Of a stretch of 64,000 nucleotides of DNA, positions 10,260 to 19,300 are shown in pieces. Location of the stretch: contig JACKBC010000003.1 in assembly GCA_020634755.1 (NCBI GenBank), positions 165,742 through 229,741 on the forward strand. Direction: 5' to 3'. The notes beneath the pieces were generated by a model. That model ran no database searches, was not told the DNA's origin, and saw only the letters and a program-made list of their open reading frames with translations. Made by a program: the position numbers and the translations under genes. The number at the start of each line of letters is the position of its first letter. Position 1 is the first letter of the stretch. Source of the DNA: Caldilineaceae bacterium. Lineage in GTDB: Bacteria > Chloroflexota > Anaerolineae > Caldilineales > Caldilineaceae.

Positions 10260-12530
10260 CTACTTTGGCGTGAAATGAACTTCAACCTGCTGAGCCGCCG
10301 CGCCCCACGGCAAAATGAGTGTCTGTTGGCTGGACGTAATTGGATGTTCCTCCACACCATTGGCGCCATGCACCAGGCAGCGCGCGGGCAGGCCAAAACT
10401 AGCGCCTTCAGAGCTGACCTGGTGAATCCAAAGTTTTAATTCCCCCTCAATGCCTTTGGGCAGATGAAAGCACAGTGACCGCACATTGGCCAGCGTTGGC
10501 AGTTCGCGAGCAGCCGTCTCCACGCGCTCCTGGCGATTGAACTCGTCAATATCCACCACCACGGCCAGCGGGTTGCCGCTGCTGACAATTTGAAAGTGGT
10601 TGCGGCCCACTTCCGACCGCACCTCCACTACGGTGCGCGGCTTGAGGGCGTTGCGCCGCAGCACCAGTATGGTCAGCAGCAGAATGCCGGCACAAACGAT
10701 CAGCGCCACGGCGCGGCGCGCCGGATCTGGCCAGATGACCAACCCGTGCGCCAGCAAGCCGCCAAAGAAGATGAGATAAATAAGCGTCAAAACGAGTGGA
10801 TGTCCTAACCAGCGCCAGCATATACTTGGCACATAGTCACCGCGGCGCCGGCTTACCACCAGCAACAAGAGCGGGAAGATGCCGGCCAACAGCGGCGCGA
10901 TGAGCGCGCCAATGAGGCCCAATGGACCGGCAAACGAGGCCCGATTATTCAGCAGCGCCCATTCCACCAGCAGAAAAACCAGCAGCACCGGCAGCAGCCC
11001 CAATGCGGAACGCACGCGCGACCGCTGGAGCCACGAACCAGCGTGGGGTGTGGTTGGCCCCTGCGTGGCGTACGCTGGAGCGGGCAGCCACTCTTGCACC
11101 TGGTTGAAAAGCGCCAATGTAAAATGAATGGATGCCATGCCCATGGAAAGAACCACAAAAAGACCGCCAAAGAGATAAACCGCGGGTCCGGCTATTTGGG
11201 CCAGAGGACCAAGCGCCGTGCCCGCCGTCTCGGCCATGTGCGCCGGCGCCAGCGCTCCGTTAACGGCCACGATCCAGAACACGTAAATCAGCATGGCCAC
11301 AGTGAGGGCGGCTATATTCCCCCAGTGAAAAGTGCGGCCGCTGGGGTCGCGGTGCAAGACAACTTTGGCCGCATTGCCCAACGCCGTGTGGCCAAAGAAG
11401 GCTGCTAGCACAATGCCAAAGATAAGTTCAATAATAGATGGATCAAACGGCGCGCCATTGAGGCCGGGTAGATGCACATAGGCCAGATATTCTGCGCGGG
11501 CATAAGGCAGGGCCAACGCGATGAGAATAAAGATAAGCACCAAATTAATGATACCAATCATTAAGGCAGAGGCAATCGTCGCGTTGAGTGATTGCCGCAT
11601 TAAAAAATAGATACCAAGACCAAAGAGCAGCGCTGCCCAAACCAGCGGTGAAACCCCCGTGGCGTCGGCCAATGTGGTGGCAATGCCTACATAATACGCG
11701 CCCAGTATGAGCAGATTTATGGCCAGCAACGACATGGAGAAAGTAATCATTCCCGCGCGCCCCAGCAAATCACTCACCAATTGTCCAAAGTAGGCAAAGC
11801 CATAACGCATGGGTCCGTACCGCGTAATTGCCTCTGTGACGCCGGCTAATGTCAATATATTGACAAAGCCTAACACCAACAACAAAATGACGCCCGCCGG
11901 CGGTCCGATGGCGGCCAGCGCAATTGGTAAGGCCAAAATGCCGGCCCCCACGGTTTCCGTGAGCGTCAGGGCAAACGCACTCCAAAAGGGCGAGAGATTT
12001 TCGAGCCGACCGGCCAGCCGCGCCCAGCGCCAGCGCAGCCGATCGCGTACGCCGATGGCTTCGGTGTAGATGCTGTCCAAAGGCTGATGATAGAGTTGCT
12101 GATAGGCCTGCTGGACGCCATCTTCATCCAGCCCCAGCGCCTTGCGAATACCGGGCGTCATGCGACGGGGCAGATGATACTTTTCGCCCAGCAAATGGGC
12201 GGTTACGGCGCGCGTAGTGGCGCTGTCGGGGACCAACTGGGCCCACTGCCGCGCATAGCGCTCCAGATCGCGGATGGTGACTGGCTCGGTGAGCGCGCGC
12301 TCGTGCGCCAACGTCTGCAAATAGGCCTGCGCCTGTGCGCGCCGCGTCGGCGCTGATGCATAGGGGGCCGCGGCCTGGCGCGAATCGGCCAGCAATTGTG
12401 CCGTGTGCGTCTCAATGAGCAGCAAGAGCGCGCTGGCCTGCTTCGTCGTACGCCCAGCCAATCCACCCAATATCTCAGCGCGTGAAATCGCTTTGGCCGG
12501 CGCAGGGGAGCCTGCATTTGGAGATCTCAT
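10260..12530 (-). CDS. APC/aromatic-amino-acid-permease-like protein with cytosolic N and C domains (permease 1)
   Basis: 756 residues in three parts. Residues 1 to about 180 are a predicted cytosolic helical domain (AEILGGLAGRTTKQASALLLL...LERYARQW...AYQQLYHQPL). About 183-640 is an 11-12 helix transporter core whose first helix, TETVGAGILALPIALA, carries the GAGxLALP signature of amino-acid/aromatic permeases. The last about 115 residues form a cytosolic domain ending HFTPK. The start ATG overlaps the stop of the upstream CNB gene as ATGA (12527-12530), so the two are translationally coupled. It is a clear paralogue of the 13288-15513 gene over its whole length. The N- and C-terminal extensions are not part of standard permeases and may couple transport to the CNB protein. 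Substrate is unknown and it may act as a sensor rather than a transporter. Confidence 0.8.
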   Translation of the reverse strand: MRSPNAGSPAPAKAISRAEILGGLAGRTTKQASALLLLIETHTAQLLADSRQAAAPYASAPTRRAQAQAYLQTLAHERALTEPVTIRDLERYARQWAQLVPDSATTRAVTAHLLGEKYHLPRRMTPGIRKALGLDEDGVQQAYQQLYHQPLDSIYTEAIGVRDRLRWRWARLAGRLENLSPFWSAFALTLTETVGAGILALPIALAAIGPPAGVILLLVLGFVNILTLAGVTEAITRYGPMRYGFAYFGQLVSDLLGRAGMITFSMSLLAINLLILGAYYVGIATTLADATGVSPLVWAALLFGLGIYFLMRQSLNATIASALMIGIINLVLIFILIALALPYARAEYLAYVHLPGLNGAPFDPSIIELIFGIVLAAFFGHTALGNAAKVVLHRDPSGRTFHWGNIAALTVAMLIYVFWIVAVNGALAPAHMAETAGTALGPLAQIAGPAVYLFGGLFVVLSMGMASIHFTLALFNQVQEWLPAPAYATQGPTTPHAGSWLQRSRVRSALGLLPVLLVFLLVEWALLNNRASFAGPLGLIGALIAPLLAGIFPLLLLVVSRRRGDYVPSICWRWLGHPLVLTLIYLIFFGGLLAHGLVIWPDPARRAVALIVCAGILLLTILVLRRNALKPRTVVEVRSEVGRNHFQIVSSGNPLAVVVDIDEFNRQERVETAARELPTLANVRSLCFHLPKGIEGELKLWIHQVSSEGASFGLPARCLVHGANGVEEHPITSSQQTLILPWGAAAQQVEVHFTPK

Positions 12531-13270
12531 GTTTCACCTTCCAGAATGTTGCGCAAATCACCAGCCTTGTTGCGGAGTTGCTGGAAATAGTCGCTGCCGG
12601 TGATCTTTTCTACTTGTTGTGCTTGCCGCGCTCTATCCACCTCGATCCGCAGCTCTTGCACTTCCTTTTGCAGGCGCTGTTCCCGGGCGTAGACTTCTCG
12701 CATCATGCGTTGAAAGACGCGCGCCAGTTGGCCCAGCGCATCATTACGTTTGGTCACGGCATCAATGCTTTCAATCTGGTAAAGACCCGCTTCGACGGCG
12801 GCGGCGGCGGCGGTCAGCTGGGCCACTTGCTGCAAATATTCGTAATCCTCAACCATAACATTGGTGCGTGCCCGCAGCGTTTGGCAGAGGATGTGGATGA
12901 TCCCCGTTGTGATTTCAGGGCGACTTGTAATCAGCTGCATAAACGGAACGCGTTCCAGCCGCAACAAGCGCAGATCCTCCAGCGCCGTAATGGCGGCGCT
13001 GCGCGGTTCGGGGTCTAGCGCCGCCATTTCACCAAAGACGCCGCCTTTTTCCAAAACGGTCAACGTGCGTCCGCCGCTGTGTACGCGTACGCTGCCCTCA
13101 ATGATGATATACATGGCGTCGCCAAAATCTCCCTTTTCAAACAGCGTGGTCTCCGCTGGGCAGATGACTTCTTCCAGCAGGCGCGCCACTTCCTCCAAAA
13201 TATCTTGCGGCGTTTCGGTAAAGAGATTAACCGTGCGCAAAATCTGTTTTTTTTCGGTGTGGGACAACAT
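12527..13270 (-). CDS. Cyclic-nucleotide-binding domain protein with C-terminal coiled coil
   Basis: 247 residues. Residues about 17-130 form a cNMP-binding (Crp-type) beta-roll: ...LFEKGDFGDAMYIIIEGSV..., then GGVFGEMAALDPEPRSAAITA, the phosphate-binding-cassette region with Glu and Arg in the expected places. No helix-turn-helix follows. Instead there is a long heptad-rich helix (VYAREQRLQKEVQELRIEV) ending KITGSDYFQQLRNKA, a tail resembling that of other coiled-coil CNB proteins. So it is a cytosolic nucleotide sensor or scaffold, not a Crp-type DNA-binding factor. RBS AAAGGA precedes the ATG. It lies 17 bases after permease 2 and overlaps permease 1 by 4 bases, which ties all three into one transcript. 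Which cyclic nucleotide binds cannot be read from the sequence. Confidence 0.85.
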   Translation of the reverse strand: MLSHTEKKQILRTVNLFTETPQDILEEVARLLEEVICPAETTLFEKGDFGDAMYIIIEGSVRVHSGGRTLTVLEKGGVFGEMAALDPEPRSAAITALEDLRLLRLERVPFMQLITSRPEITTGIIHILCQTLRARTNVMVEDYEYLQQVAQLTAAAAAVEAGLYQIESIDAVTKRNDALGQLARVFQRMMREVYAREQRLQKEVQELRIEVDRARQAQQVEKITGSDYFQQLRNKAGDLRNILEGET

Positions 13271-13287
13271 AAAAGCAATCCTTTGGG

Positions 13288-15513
13288 CTACGTCGGCGCC
13301 TTTGCAAAAACAATTTCAATTCGATTGCATGCCGAAGGCAAACTTACAATTTGTTGCTCATGCGCTGCATCGGTTGTGCAGCGTATGGGCGCGGGCCACG
13401 CTGGGCCAAACAGCGTGATCTGGGCGGGCAGCCCCACTGAGCCGCCCGTCACGGGAAGTTGGTATAGCCACATTTTGAACAGTCTGGGCGAACCCGCCGG
13501 CAGCTCAATATGGATGCGTTGCAGCGTTGCTAAATCGGCAATAAGGGCGTCAGCGGTCCGCTGCTCTGCCTGGCGCTGACCGTGGTCCAGCGTAATGGCG
13601 GCCACCAGCGGCGCTCCATTTGTCACCAGGTGCATTTGGCCCTGGCCCGGCGTTTGTGCATTGGTGCGCAGTTGCAGCACGGCGCGCTCGCTAAATAGCC
13701 CCCACCGCCAGCTTTGCCCTGTAACCGCCAAGATAACCAGACCGCTGCCTACCGCCAGCAATCGCATTGGCCACTCTTGCCAAATATAGAGGCCGTGGAT
13801 CAAGATGCTGCCCAGGAAAAAAAGATAGAGCGCCCCCACGAGCAGGGGATGACCCAGCCAGCGCCAATAAAAGACCGGGGCAATATCCCCTTTGCGACGG
13901 GTGGCGGCCAGCAAAAGGACCGGCAGGATGCCGATCAACAGCGGCAGCAACAGCGCTCCCAGAATGCCCAACAGGCTGGCAAACGATCCGGCCCCGCTAA
14001 TGGCCAGCCATTCGGCCAAGAGCAAGATGAGCAGCATGGGGCTGGCCGCCAGCGCGAAACGCTGCCATTCGCGCAGCCGGCCCACAAAGGAATCTGACCC
14101 GCGGCGCGGCAAGCGTTCTTCCACCGAATAATATTGGGCCAGCGCCACTTGGATGGTGGTCAATCCCAGGCTCAACGTCACCAAAAGCACGCCCAGCAGG
14201 TTGACGAGTGGCCCAACCCGCTGGGCCAACGGCGTGATAACGGTGCCGGTGGTTGCGCGCAAAGTTTGCGGAGAAAGCACGCCGGTCAGCACCACCAGCC
14301 ACAGACACGCGATCAGGGTCAGCACGCCAATGGCAGATATGCTGCCGCGTAACCAGCCTCGGCCATTCCCATCGCGCGGCAAAACCACCGGACCATATGT
14401 GGCCACCAGGAAATGCGATAAAAAGGTGGACGAGAGAATGCCCACGATGAGCCCCAGCGCGCCCGGCGTAAAGCGCTGTGCATTGCCCATATCGCTTAGG
14501 TTGCTGCTCTGAAAATAGGGCAGCGCCAGCAGCGGAATGACCAACAGAATCAGCAGATTGATAAAGACAATGAGCAGATTGGTGGTGACGGTTGCGTTGA
14601 GCGTCCGCCGCGATAAAAAGAAAAGCGTGACGCCAAACGGCAGGAGCATCCACCACGCCACGGGCGCGCCCGTGGCCCCGGCCAACGTACCGGCAATGCC
14701 TAGAAAGAAGATAATCAGCACCATAAAATTGTTGGCCGCCATGGCCAAAGTGACCAGCGTCGACATGGCCGACCCCAAATACTCTTGCGCCAGCTGACCC
14801 ACAAAACCCAACCCAAAACGGGCCGCGCCGCTGCGGATTACCGTTTCTGCCAGTGCTGCTACGGTCAGCATATTGACCAGCCCAAAGAGCAAAATACAGA
14901 GCACGCCCCACAAGGGCGGAATGGTGGCTAGCGCAATGGGGAGCGCCAGCAGACCGGAGACGCCGGGTGTTGTCAAAAAGAAGGTAAGCCAAAAAGGCGG
15001 CAAGCCTTCCAAGCGTTGGGTCAAGTTGGACCAGCGCCAACGCAGCCCCTCCCCCCAGCTGACCGTCGGCGCAAAGATTGTCGCAATGGGCTGCTGATAA
15101 AGCCGCTGGTACGCTTCTTGCACTGGTGCGGTATTGACCCCAATGGCTGTACAGATGGCCGGCGTTTCTCCTGCTATAATGGTGTACTTTTGGCCCAAGA
15201 GATGGGCCAACGTGGCGCGTATGCTGGCATTCTCGGGAACCAGGATGGCCCATAGGGGCGCATAGCGTTCTAGCTCTTGGATCGACGGCTTGGGGTGTGT
15301 GGCTCGCGCCTGCGCCAATGCTTCCAAATAGGCGCGTTGTGTGTTGGTCGTGGCCATTACGGCCAAGGCGGGATTAGCTATTTCATGCGCCTGGGCCACC
15401 AACTGTGCGGTGCGATTTTCAATGAGCGCCAATACGCTGTTGGCCTGTTTGACCGCCCGTCCGCCCAAACCGCCCAGCACTTCGTCGCGCGAAAGGGGCT
15501 TTTTTGTTGTCAT
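13288..15513 (-). CDS. APC/aromatic-amino-acid-permease-like protein (permease 2)
   Basis: 741 residues, same three-part architecture as permease 1: N-terminal cytosolic domain (DEVLGGLGGRAVKQANSVLAL, then ELERYAPLW and EAYQRLYQQPI), membrane core from about residue 180 to 620, and a C-terminal cytosolic domain. The first core helix reads TTPGVSGLLALPIALA, so the GAG of permease 1 is replaced by GVSG; the two proteins may differ in substrate or one may have lost transport. The gene starts 22 bases after the HD gene and ends 17 bases before the CNB gene. The pair probably arose by duplication around the CNB gene and may form a heteromer. Function beyond family level is not known. Confidence 0.8.
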   Translation of the reverse strand: MTTKKPLSRDEVLGGLGGRAVKQANSVLALIENRTAQLVAQAHEIANPALAVMATTNTQRAYLEALAQARATHPKPSIQELERYAPLWAILVPENASIRATLAHLLGQKYTIIAGETPAICTAIGVNTAPVQEAYQRLYQQPIATIFAPTVSWGEGLRWRWSNLTQRLEGLPPFWLTFFLTTPGVSGLLALPIALATIPPLWGVLCILLFGLVNMLTVAALAETVIRSGAARFGLGFVGQLAQEYLGSAMSTLVTLAMAANNFMVLIIFFLGIAGTLAGATGAPVAWWMLLPFGVTLFFLSRRTLNATVTTNLLIVFINLLILLVIPLLALPYFQSSNLSDMGNAQRFTPGALGLIVGILSSTFLSHFLVATYGPVVLPRDGNGRGWLRGSISAIGVLTLIACLWLVVLTGVLSPQTLRATTGTVITPLAQRVGPLVNLLGVLLVTLSLGLTTIQVALAQYYSVEERLPRRGSDSFVGRLREWQRFALAASPMLLILLLAEWLAISGAGSFASLLGILGALLLPLLIGILPVLLLAATRRKGDIAPVFYWRWLGHPLLVGALYLFFLGSILIHGLYIWQEWPMRLLAVGSGLVILAVTGQSWRWGLFSERAVLQLRTNAQTPGQGQMHLVTNGAPLVAAITLDHGQRQAEQRTADALIADLATLQRIHIELPAGSPRLFKMWLYQLPVTGGSVGLPAQITLFGPAWPAPIRCTTDAAHEQQIVSLPSACNRIEIVFAKAPT

Positions 15514-15535
15514 GGCAAAGCCATCCGTTTATGTT

Positions 15536-17623
15536 TCAATTTTCATTACACGCGGCAATTAATAGTTGCACAACCTGCTGGGCCAAGGTCATGGGCAATC
15601 GCACTCGGATTGCGCACTCGTTCCCTTCGGGGGCCGGGCCAATATCTGGAGGATAAAGTAGGCGGATGGGCGTGGCTTCTTCCTCACGCCAGTGATTTAT
15701 GGCCAACAATTCGACGGCGCCCCCGTTCGTTTCATCATCTGCGCTGCTATCGAACCAGGTGGCAATGGCGTAGGGCGTGCGGTAGCAGATGCCGCGGACG
15801 GGCGCCCGTCCGCGCGCTTCAATGGCGGCCTCCAACCCCCAGTAGATGGCATGTGGCGCTGGGGGCGCCGTCAATTCAAACCACATCGCCTTGCCCATGA
15901 GCTGGCCGGCGGCCGGCAGCACTGCATAGCGCGGCCCAAAGGTGGACGCTTGGTCGATAAACCAGCCGCGATCATCGGCTGCAATGCGCTCTAGCAGCGG
16001 AGTGATTAGCGTTGTCCAGTTGACGCTTGCCGTGGGCGCATGGCGGGCGGCCGCAATGTGGTCATAAATAGCATTGAGCAATCCCTGGCTCACGGTCTGT
16101 TCATCGCTGCTCAACCCCACCGTGGATTGAACCGGGTCGCGCGTGCAAAGGGCCGCGATCCGTCCCCAGAAAATATCGGCCTCATCAATCTGGTCACCCC
16201 AGAAGTAGGCCCAGTCACCACCCAAAATCACCTGGCTTCCGGCATGAGCTGTCTGCCGCAACAGGTGGGGCAAACGCCCCCAGTTAGCTTCGTGCCGATT
16301 GAGAATGGTCACGTGCGCGCCGGCGTTTTGCCAGCGCTCTACCTGCGCCAGCAACGTGGATGTAACATCGGCATCGGGGCGATCGCCAATGAGAATCAGA
16401 TGGGCGCATCCGCTGGGCTCTCGGTCCGCTAGCTCTGTGCGCCATAGCCAGCTTGTGGCGTCTGCGGCGTCGGGGAAGATCAACAATTCCACTCTATGGC
16501 CTGCTGCGAATAGATGTTTGCGACTGAGCGCGGCCATGACCAAGCTGTGCGGGTCCAAGGGGCAAGCAATAATCGCACGTGGCGGATTGGTTTGGGCCGC
16601 TGGTAATGGCGCCTGACGTGCGCGTATATCCGTCACTAATCGTGAGGACAATGGCGCGGGTGCGCATTCGATTACCTGAATTGTACAGTCCAGCGGCGTC
16701 TCCGCCACATCTTTACGCAAAGCGCGAATGTGAAAGCTTTGCTCCGCTTGGGTCCCCGGTTGGACAAAGATCTGCAATTGCAGCTTGGGTGTGCAGCAGA
16801 TGCGGATACCGAGGATCGTATCCAGATCGGCCAGGAAGGGCACTTCTTGGGGATAGAAAAGCGCCAAAACCCGCTTGAATTTATCATCATAATCGACGCG
16901 GCGATAATCGCTGTCCAGCGCATCGGCCACGCGCAAAATCGAAGCCATGAGGCCGGTGCGTACGGTCTCTCCGGCCAGCTCATCACAACGGTCTGGATCA
17001 TACTCACGACGATGCCAGCGGCAGATCAACCCCACCAGCTCGGCCTCGCGGCGGCTAAAGGGCAGTTGGCCGGTTGCTGCCAGCTTTTCCACAGTTTCCT
17101 GGCTGATGACGTGATGTGTAGCCCGGTCCACCACGTTGCCCACATCGTGTAGCAGCGCCGCCGCGCGCAACAAATGCTGTTCGTTGGCGGTTAACCCCAA
17201 AACGTGGCCCAGCTGGGTGGCAAATATTTTGACGCGCAATACGTGTCCCGGCCCGTGATCGGTGAATTCGCCCATGCGCGCGCGGGCAAATTGGAGAATC
17301 GGCACAACGGTGCGCAGCGTGGCTATTTCCTGCGCCGAATAGAGTCGGGAAGCGGTCTGCAAGGCTGGCCACAGGCGCGCCGGCAGCGCCCTGCGCCGCG
17401 TTCGCCCTAGCTCTGCGCAGAGGCGGCCCGCCGCATCAATGGTAATGGCGTTGCGCATTTGCAGCGCGGCGACTGTTTCGGCCAGGACGTCTGGTTCCTG
17501 CTTGAGCGCCTGCGCCAAAGCTGCGGCGCTGGTTGGGCCCTCACGAACAAGGTGTAGCAATATTTGGCGCTGGGCCGCGGGCAGAGATAACAGATTCAGT
17601 TGGGCGGGCGGCTGTGAGATCAT
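15536..17623 (-). CDS. HD-domain phosphohydrolase with N-terminal winged-helix-like region
   Basis: 695 residues. The first about 70 residues look like a winged helix (AAQRQILLHLVREGPTSAAALAQAL). An HD domain follows with H127 (DHGPGHVLR), H159-D160 (LLHDVGN) and D235 (RVADALD); H203/H204 in CRWHRRE probably complete the metal site. The C-terminal half, about 330-695, has Rossmann-like alternation (RAIIACPLDPHSLVMAAL; HLILIGDRPDADV; HVTILNRHE) and matches no family I recognise. HD enzymes often cleave nucleotide second messengers or phosphoesters, which fits the neighbouring CNB genes, but the substrate is unknown. No clear Shine-Dalgarno precedes the ATG. Its 117-base leader holds an imperfect 19-bp direct repeat (17648-17666 and 17686-17704) 38 bases apart, a possible control site. 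Confidence 0.75.
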   Translation of the reverse strand: MISQPPAQLNLLSLPAAQRQILLHLVREGPTSAAALAQALKQEPDVLAETVAALQMRNAITIDAAGRLCAELGRTRRRALPARLWPALQTASRLYSAQEIATLRTVVPILQFARARMGEFTDHGPGHVLRVKIFATQLGHVLGLTANEQHLLRAAALLHDVGNVVDRATHHVISQETVEKLAATGQLPFSRREAELVGLICRWHRREYDPDRCDELAGETVRTGLMASILRVADALDSDYRRVDYDDKFKRVLALFYPQEVPFLADLDTILGIRICCTPKLQLQIFVQPGTQAEQSFHIRALRKDVAETPLDCTIQVIECAPAPLSSRLVTDIRARQAPLPAAQTNPPRAIIACPLDPHSLVMAALSRKHLFAAGHRVELLIFPDAADATSWLWRTELADREPSGCAHLILIGDRPDADVTSTLLAQVERWQNAGAHVTILNRHEANWGRLPHLLRQTAHAGSQVILGGDWAYFWGDQIDEADIFWGRIAALCTRDPVQSTVGLSSDEQTVSQGLLNAIYDHIAAARHAPTASVNWTTLITPLLERIAADDRGWFIDQASTFGPRYAVLPAAGQLMGKAMWFELTAPPAPHAIYWGLEAAIEARGRAPVRGICYRTPYAIATWFDSSADDETNGGAVELLAINHWREEEATPIRLLYPPDIGPAPEGNECAIRVRLPMTLAQQVVQLLIAACNEN

Positions 17624-17740
17624 TTTGGTTGAGATTGCAACGCTACCGTGGGCTTATGGCAGGACACTGGGCGTATTATAAGGCGGTGGGCTTATTACAG
17701 GACAGATGTAACCGGCGCCGGTTCTCCACGCATCGCTATA

Positions 17741-18520
17741 TTATGCCAGCAAGCGCGCGTTAATTTCCCGAAAGAGCTGGGTAAGCGGGTGTTGTGGATA
17801 GTGCAAGGCAAAGATCCCTCCGCTGGCTAGGGTCATCATCTCATCTACATGGGGCAATACGCCAGCCACGTCACAGGCAAAGGTTTGCTGTACGCGCTGG
17901 CGGATCTCTTCGGCGTTAAAAGCCGCCGGTGTTTTGTTGACGAGCAGCAGCATTTTCGGCACATCCAGCGAGCGCGCCACTTCGACCGTGACGCCGGTCC
18001 CTTCGTAATCCTGCTGATCGGGGCGCATGATGATGAGCAAGGCGTGGGAGATGGCGATCGAAAAGAGCGTTTCTTCGTTGAGACCGGGGTGGGTGTCAAT
18101 GAGAAGCACATCAAGTTGCAATTCGCTCAACAGATCGCGGATGCCGCTGGTTAAAAGTCCCACATCGTAGCCTTCGCGCAGCACATTTACAATGGCGTCT
18201 GTTTGAATACTGGACGGAATGAGAAAGAGTTTGCCCTGCGTCGAGCTGAAGGGCTTGCCGGCGCCGTCTGTATGTAGGTTGGCCGTCACATCATGGGCGG
18301 CCTGACTAATGGTGCAGCGCCCCCACAAATAATCATTGAGCGAATGGCCAATGGCCGCGCCATCTAGCCCAAAGAGAACGTGAATGCCCGGCGATTGAAT
18401 GTCGGTGTCAATGACGCCAACCCGTTGGCCACCAGCGGCAAGAAGGGTCGCCAAGTTCGCTGTCGTGTTAGATTTACCCGTGCCGCCGCGGAATGAGTGG
18501 ATGGAAATGATTTTCGACAT
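17741..18520 (-). CDS. MinD/ParA-family ATPase
   Basis: 259 residues, a full-length deviant-Walker ATPase: SFRGGTGKSNTTANLA at 9-24, switch I-type IDTDIQSPGIHVLFG at about 38-52, and Walker B-like DVLLIDTHPGLNEET at about 117-131. The position usually held by the signature lysine (KGGxGKT) is an arginine here (RGGTGKS), while the P-loop lysine K16 is kept. MinD/ParA proteins dimerise on ATP and position membrane or DNA cargo. Here the neighbours are permeases and a CNB protein rather than Min, Par or flagellar genes, so it may place or switch the permease complex. It is the first gene of the minus-strand unit, divergent from a CNB-only gene across a 182-base gap. Confidence 0.85.
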   Translation of the reverse strand: MSKIISIHSFRGGTGKSNTTANLATLLAAGGQRVGVIDTDIQSPGIHVLFGLDGAAIGHSLNDYLWGRCTISQAAHDVTANLHTDGAGKPFSSTQGKLFLIPSSIQTDAIVNVLREGYDVGLLTSGIRDLLSELQLDVLLIDTHPGLNEETLFSIAISHALLIIMRPDQQDYEGTGVTVEVARSLDVPKMLLLVNKTPAAFNAEEIRQRVQQTFACDVAGVLPHVDEMMTLASGGIFALHYPQHPLTQLFREINARLLA

Positions 18521-18702
18521 GAGGCTCCCTTATGTAAACGGCATGGCTGTGGTTATGCGCGGTGTTGAATGCGCTCATGTTAACAAATTTGATAATCATT
18601 TATGCGCGAACTGTTAACAGAGGCATGCTATTGTAGTGGATTAGCACTTATGGGTCCTATCATACCATTTTCAGGCAAAAATAGTATAAAAGGAGCAAGC
18701 TT
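18521..18702. promoter_or_regulatory. Divergent control region with two TGTTAACA palindromes
   Basis: This gap separates the divergent MinD-like and CNB-only genes. It holds two identical 8-bp palindromes, TGTTAACA, at 18578-18585 and 18612-18619. The second extends to the 10-bp palindrome CTGTTAACAG. Their start-to-start distance is 34 bases, close to three helical turns, which suits a dimeric or cooperative regulator. No convincing -35/-10 pair was identified. That they are operators is inference. Confidence 0.45.
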
Positions 18703-19080
18703 TTGGAACTGTTAAATCTTTTCCGCCAATCTAAAGATGTTGAAACTTTCTCTGTCGGACAGACAATTTTTGGCGCGGGCGATGTTGGAGACCTAATGTA
18801 TGTTGTAATTGAAGGAGAAGTGGCAGTCTCCCTTGACGGCGCCGTGATTGAGACGATTGGTCCGGGTGGCCTTTTGGGCGAGTTGAGTTTGGTAGATCAC
18901 AGCCCGCGCAGTGCAGATGCAGTCGCCAAGACCGATTGCGTAGTGGCGCCTGTGGGAGAACGGCGCTTTCTTTTCCTGGTGCAAGAGACGCCCTATTTTG
19001 CCCTGCATGTCATGAGCGTCATGGCCGAGCGGCTGCGGCAGCGGACGCAGGAAGTAATAATGGCGAAAAATGTGCAGTGA
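18703..19080 (+). CDS. Stand-alone cyclic-nucleotide-binding domain protein
   Basis: 125 residues, essentially one CNB beta-roll: VGQTIFGAGDVGDLMYVVIEGEVAVS, then GPGGLLGELSLVDHSPRSADAVA, the phosphate-binding cassette with E and R in place, and one C-terminal helix. No DNA-binding or effector domain is present. I accept the TTG start at 18703 because AGGAG lies at 18691-18695, 7 bases upstream, and no in-frame ATG would keep the domain complete. It is divergent from the MinD-HD-permease-CNB-permease unit and may be a second nucleotide sensor of that module. Single-domain CNB proteins of unknown role are common in Chloroflexota and Cyanobacteria. Confidence 0.8.
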   Translation: MELLNLFRQSKDVETFSVGQTIFGAGDVGDLMYVVIEGEVAVSLDGAVIETIGPGGLLGELSLVDHSPRSADAVAKTDCVVAPVGERRFLFLVQETPYFALHVMSVMAERLRQRTQEVIMAKNVQ

Positions 19081-19300
19081 AAGGGAAGCCATAGCAGATG
19101 GCGGGTTTAGTGATTTTGGGGAGGGACAGACAGTTCCGCTGGTGCGACAGCTCCGTTTACACGATTTTCATCGTCTTCAGCCAACAATCCTGCCCCATAT
19201 TCGCTCCTAAACCGAAACACTCCCCGGTTGCTATAAACTTTTAGCCTGGAGAACATTCGTGCTACAATGGTGACTAAAACCACAACAATGGATCACCATA

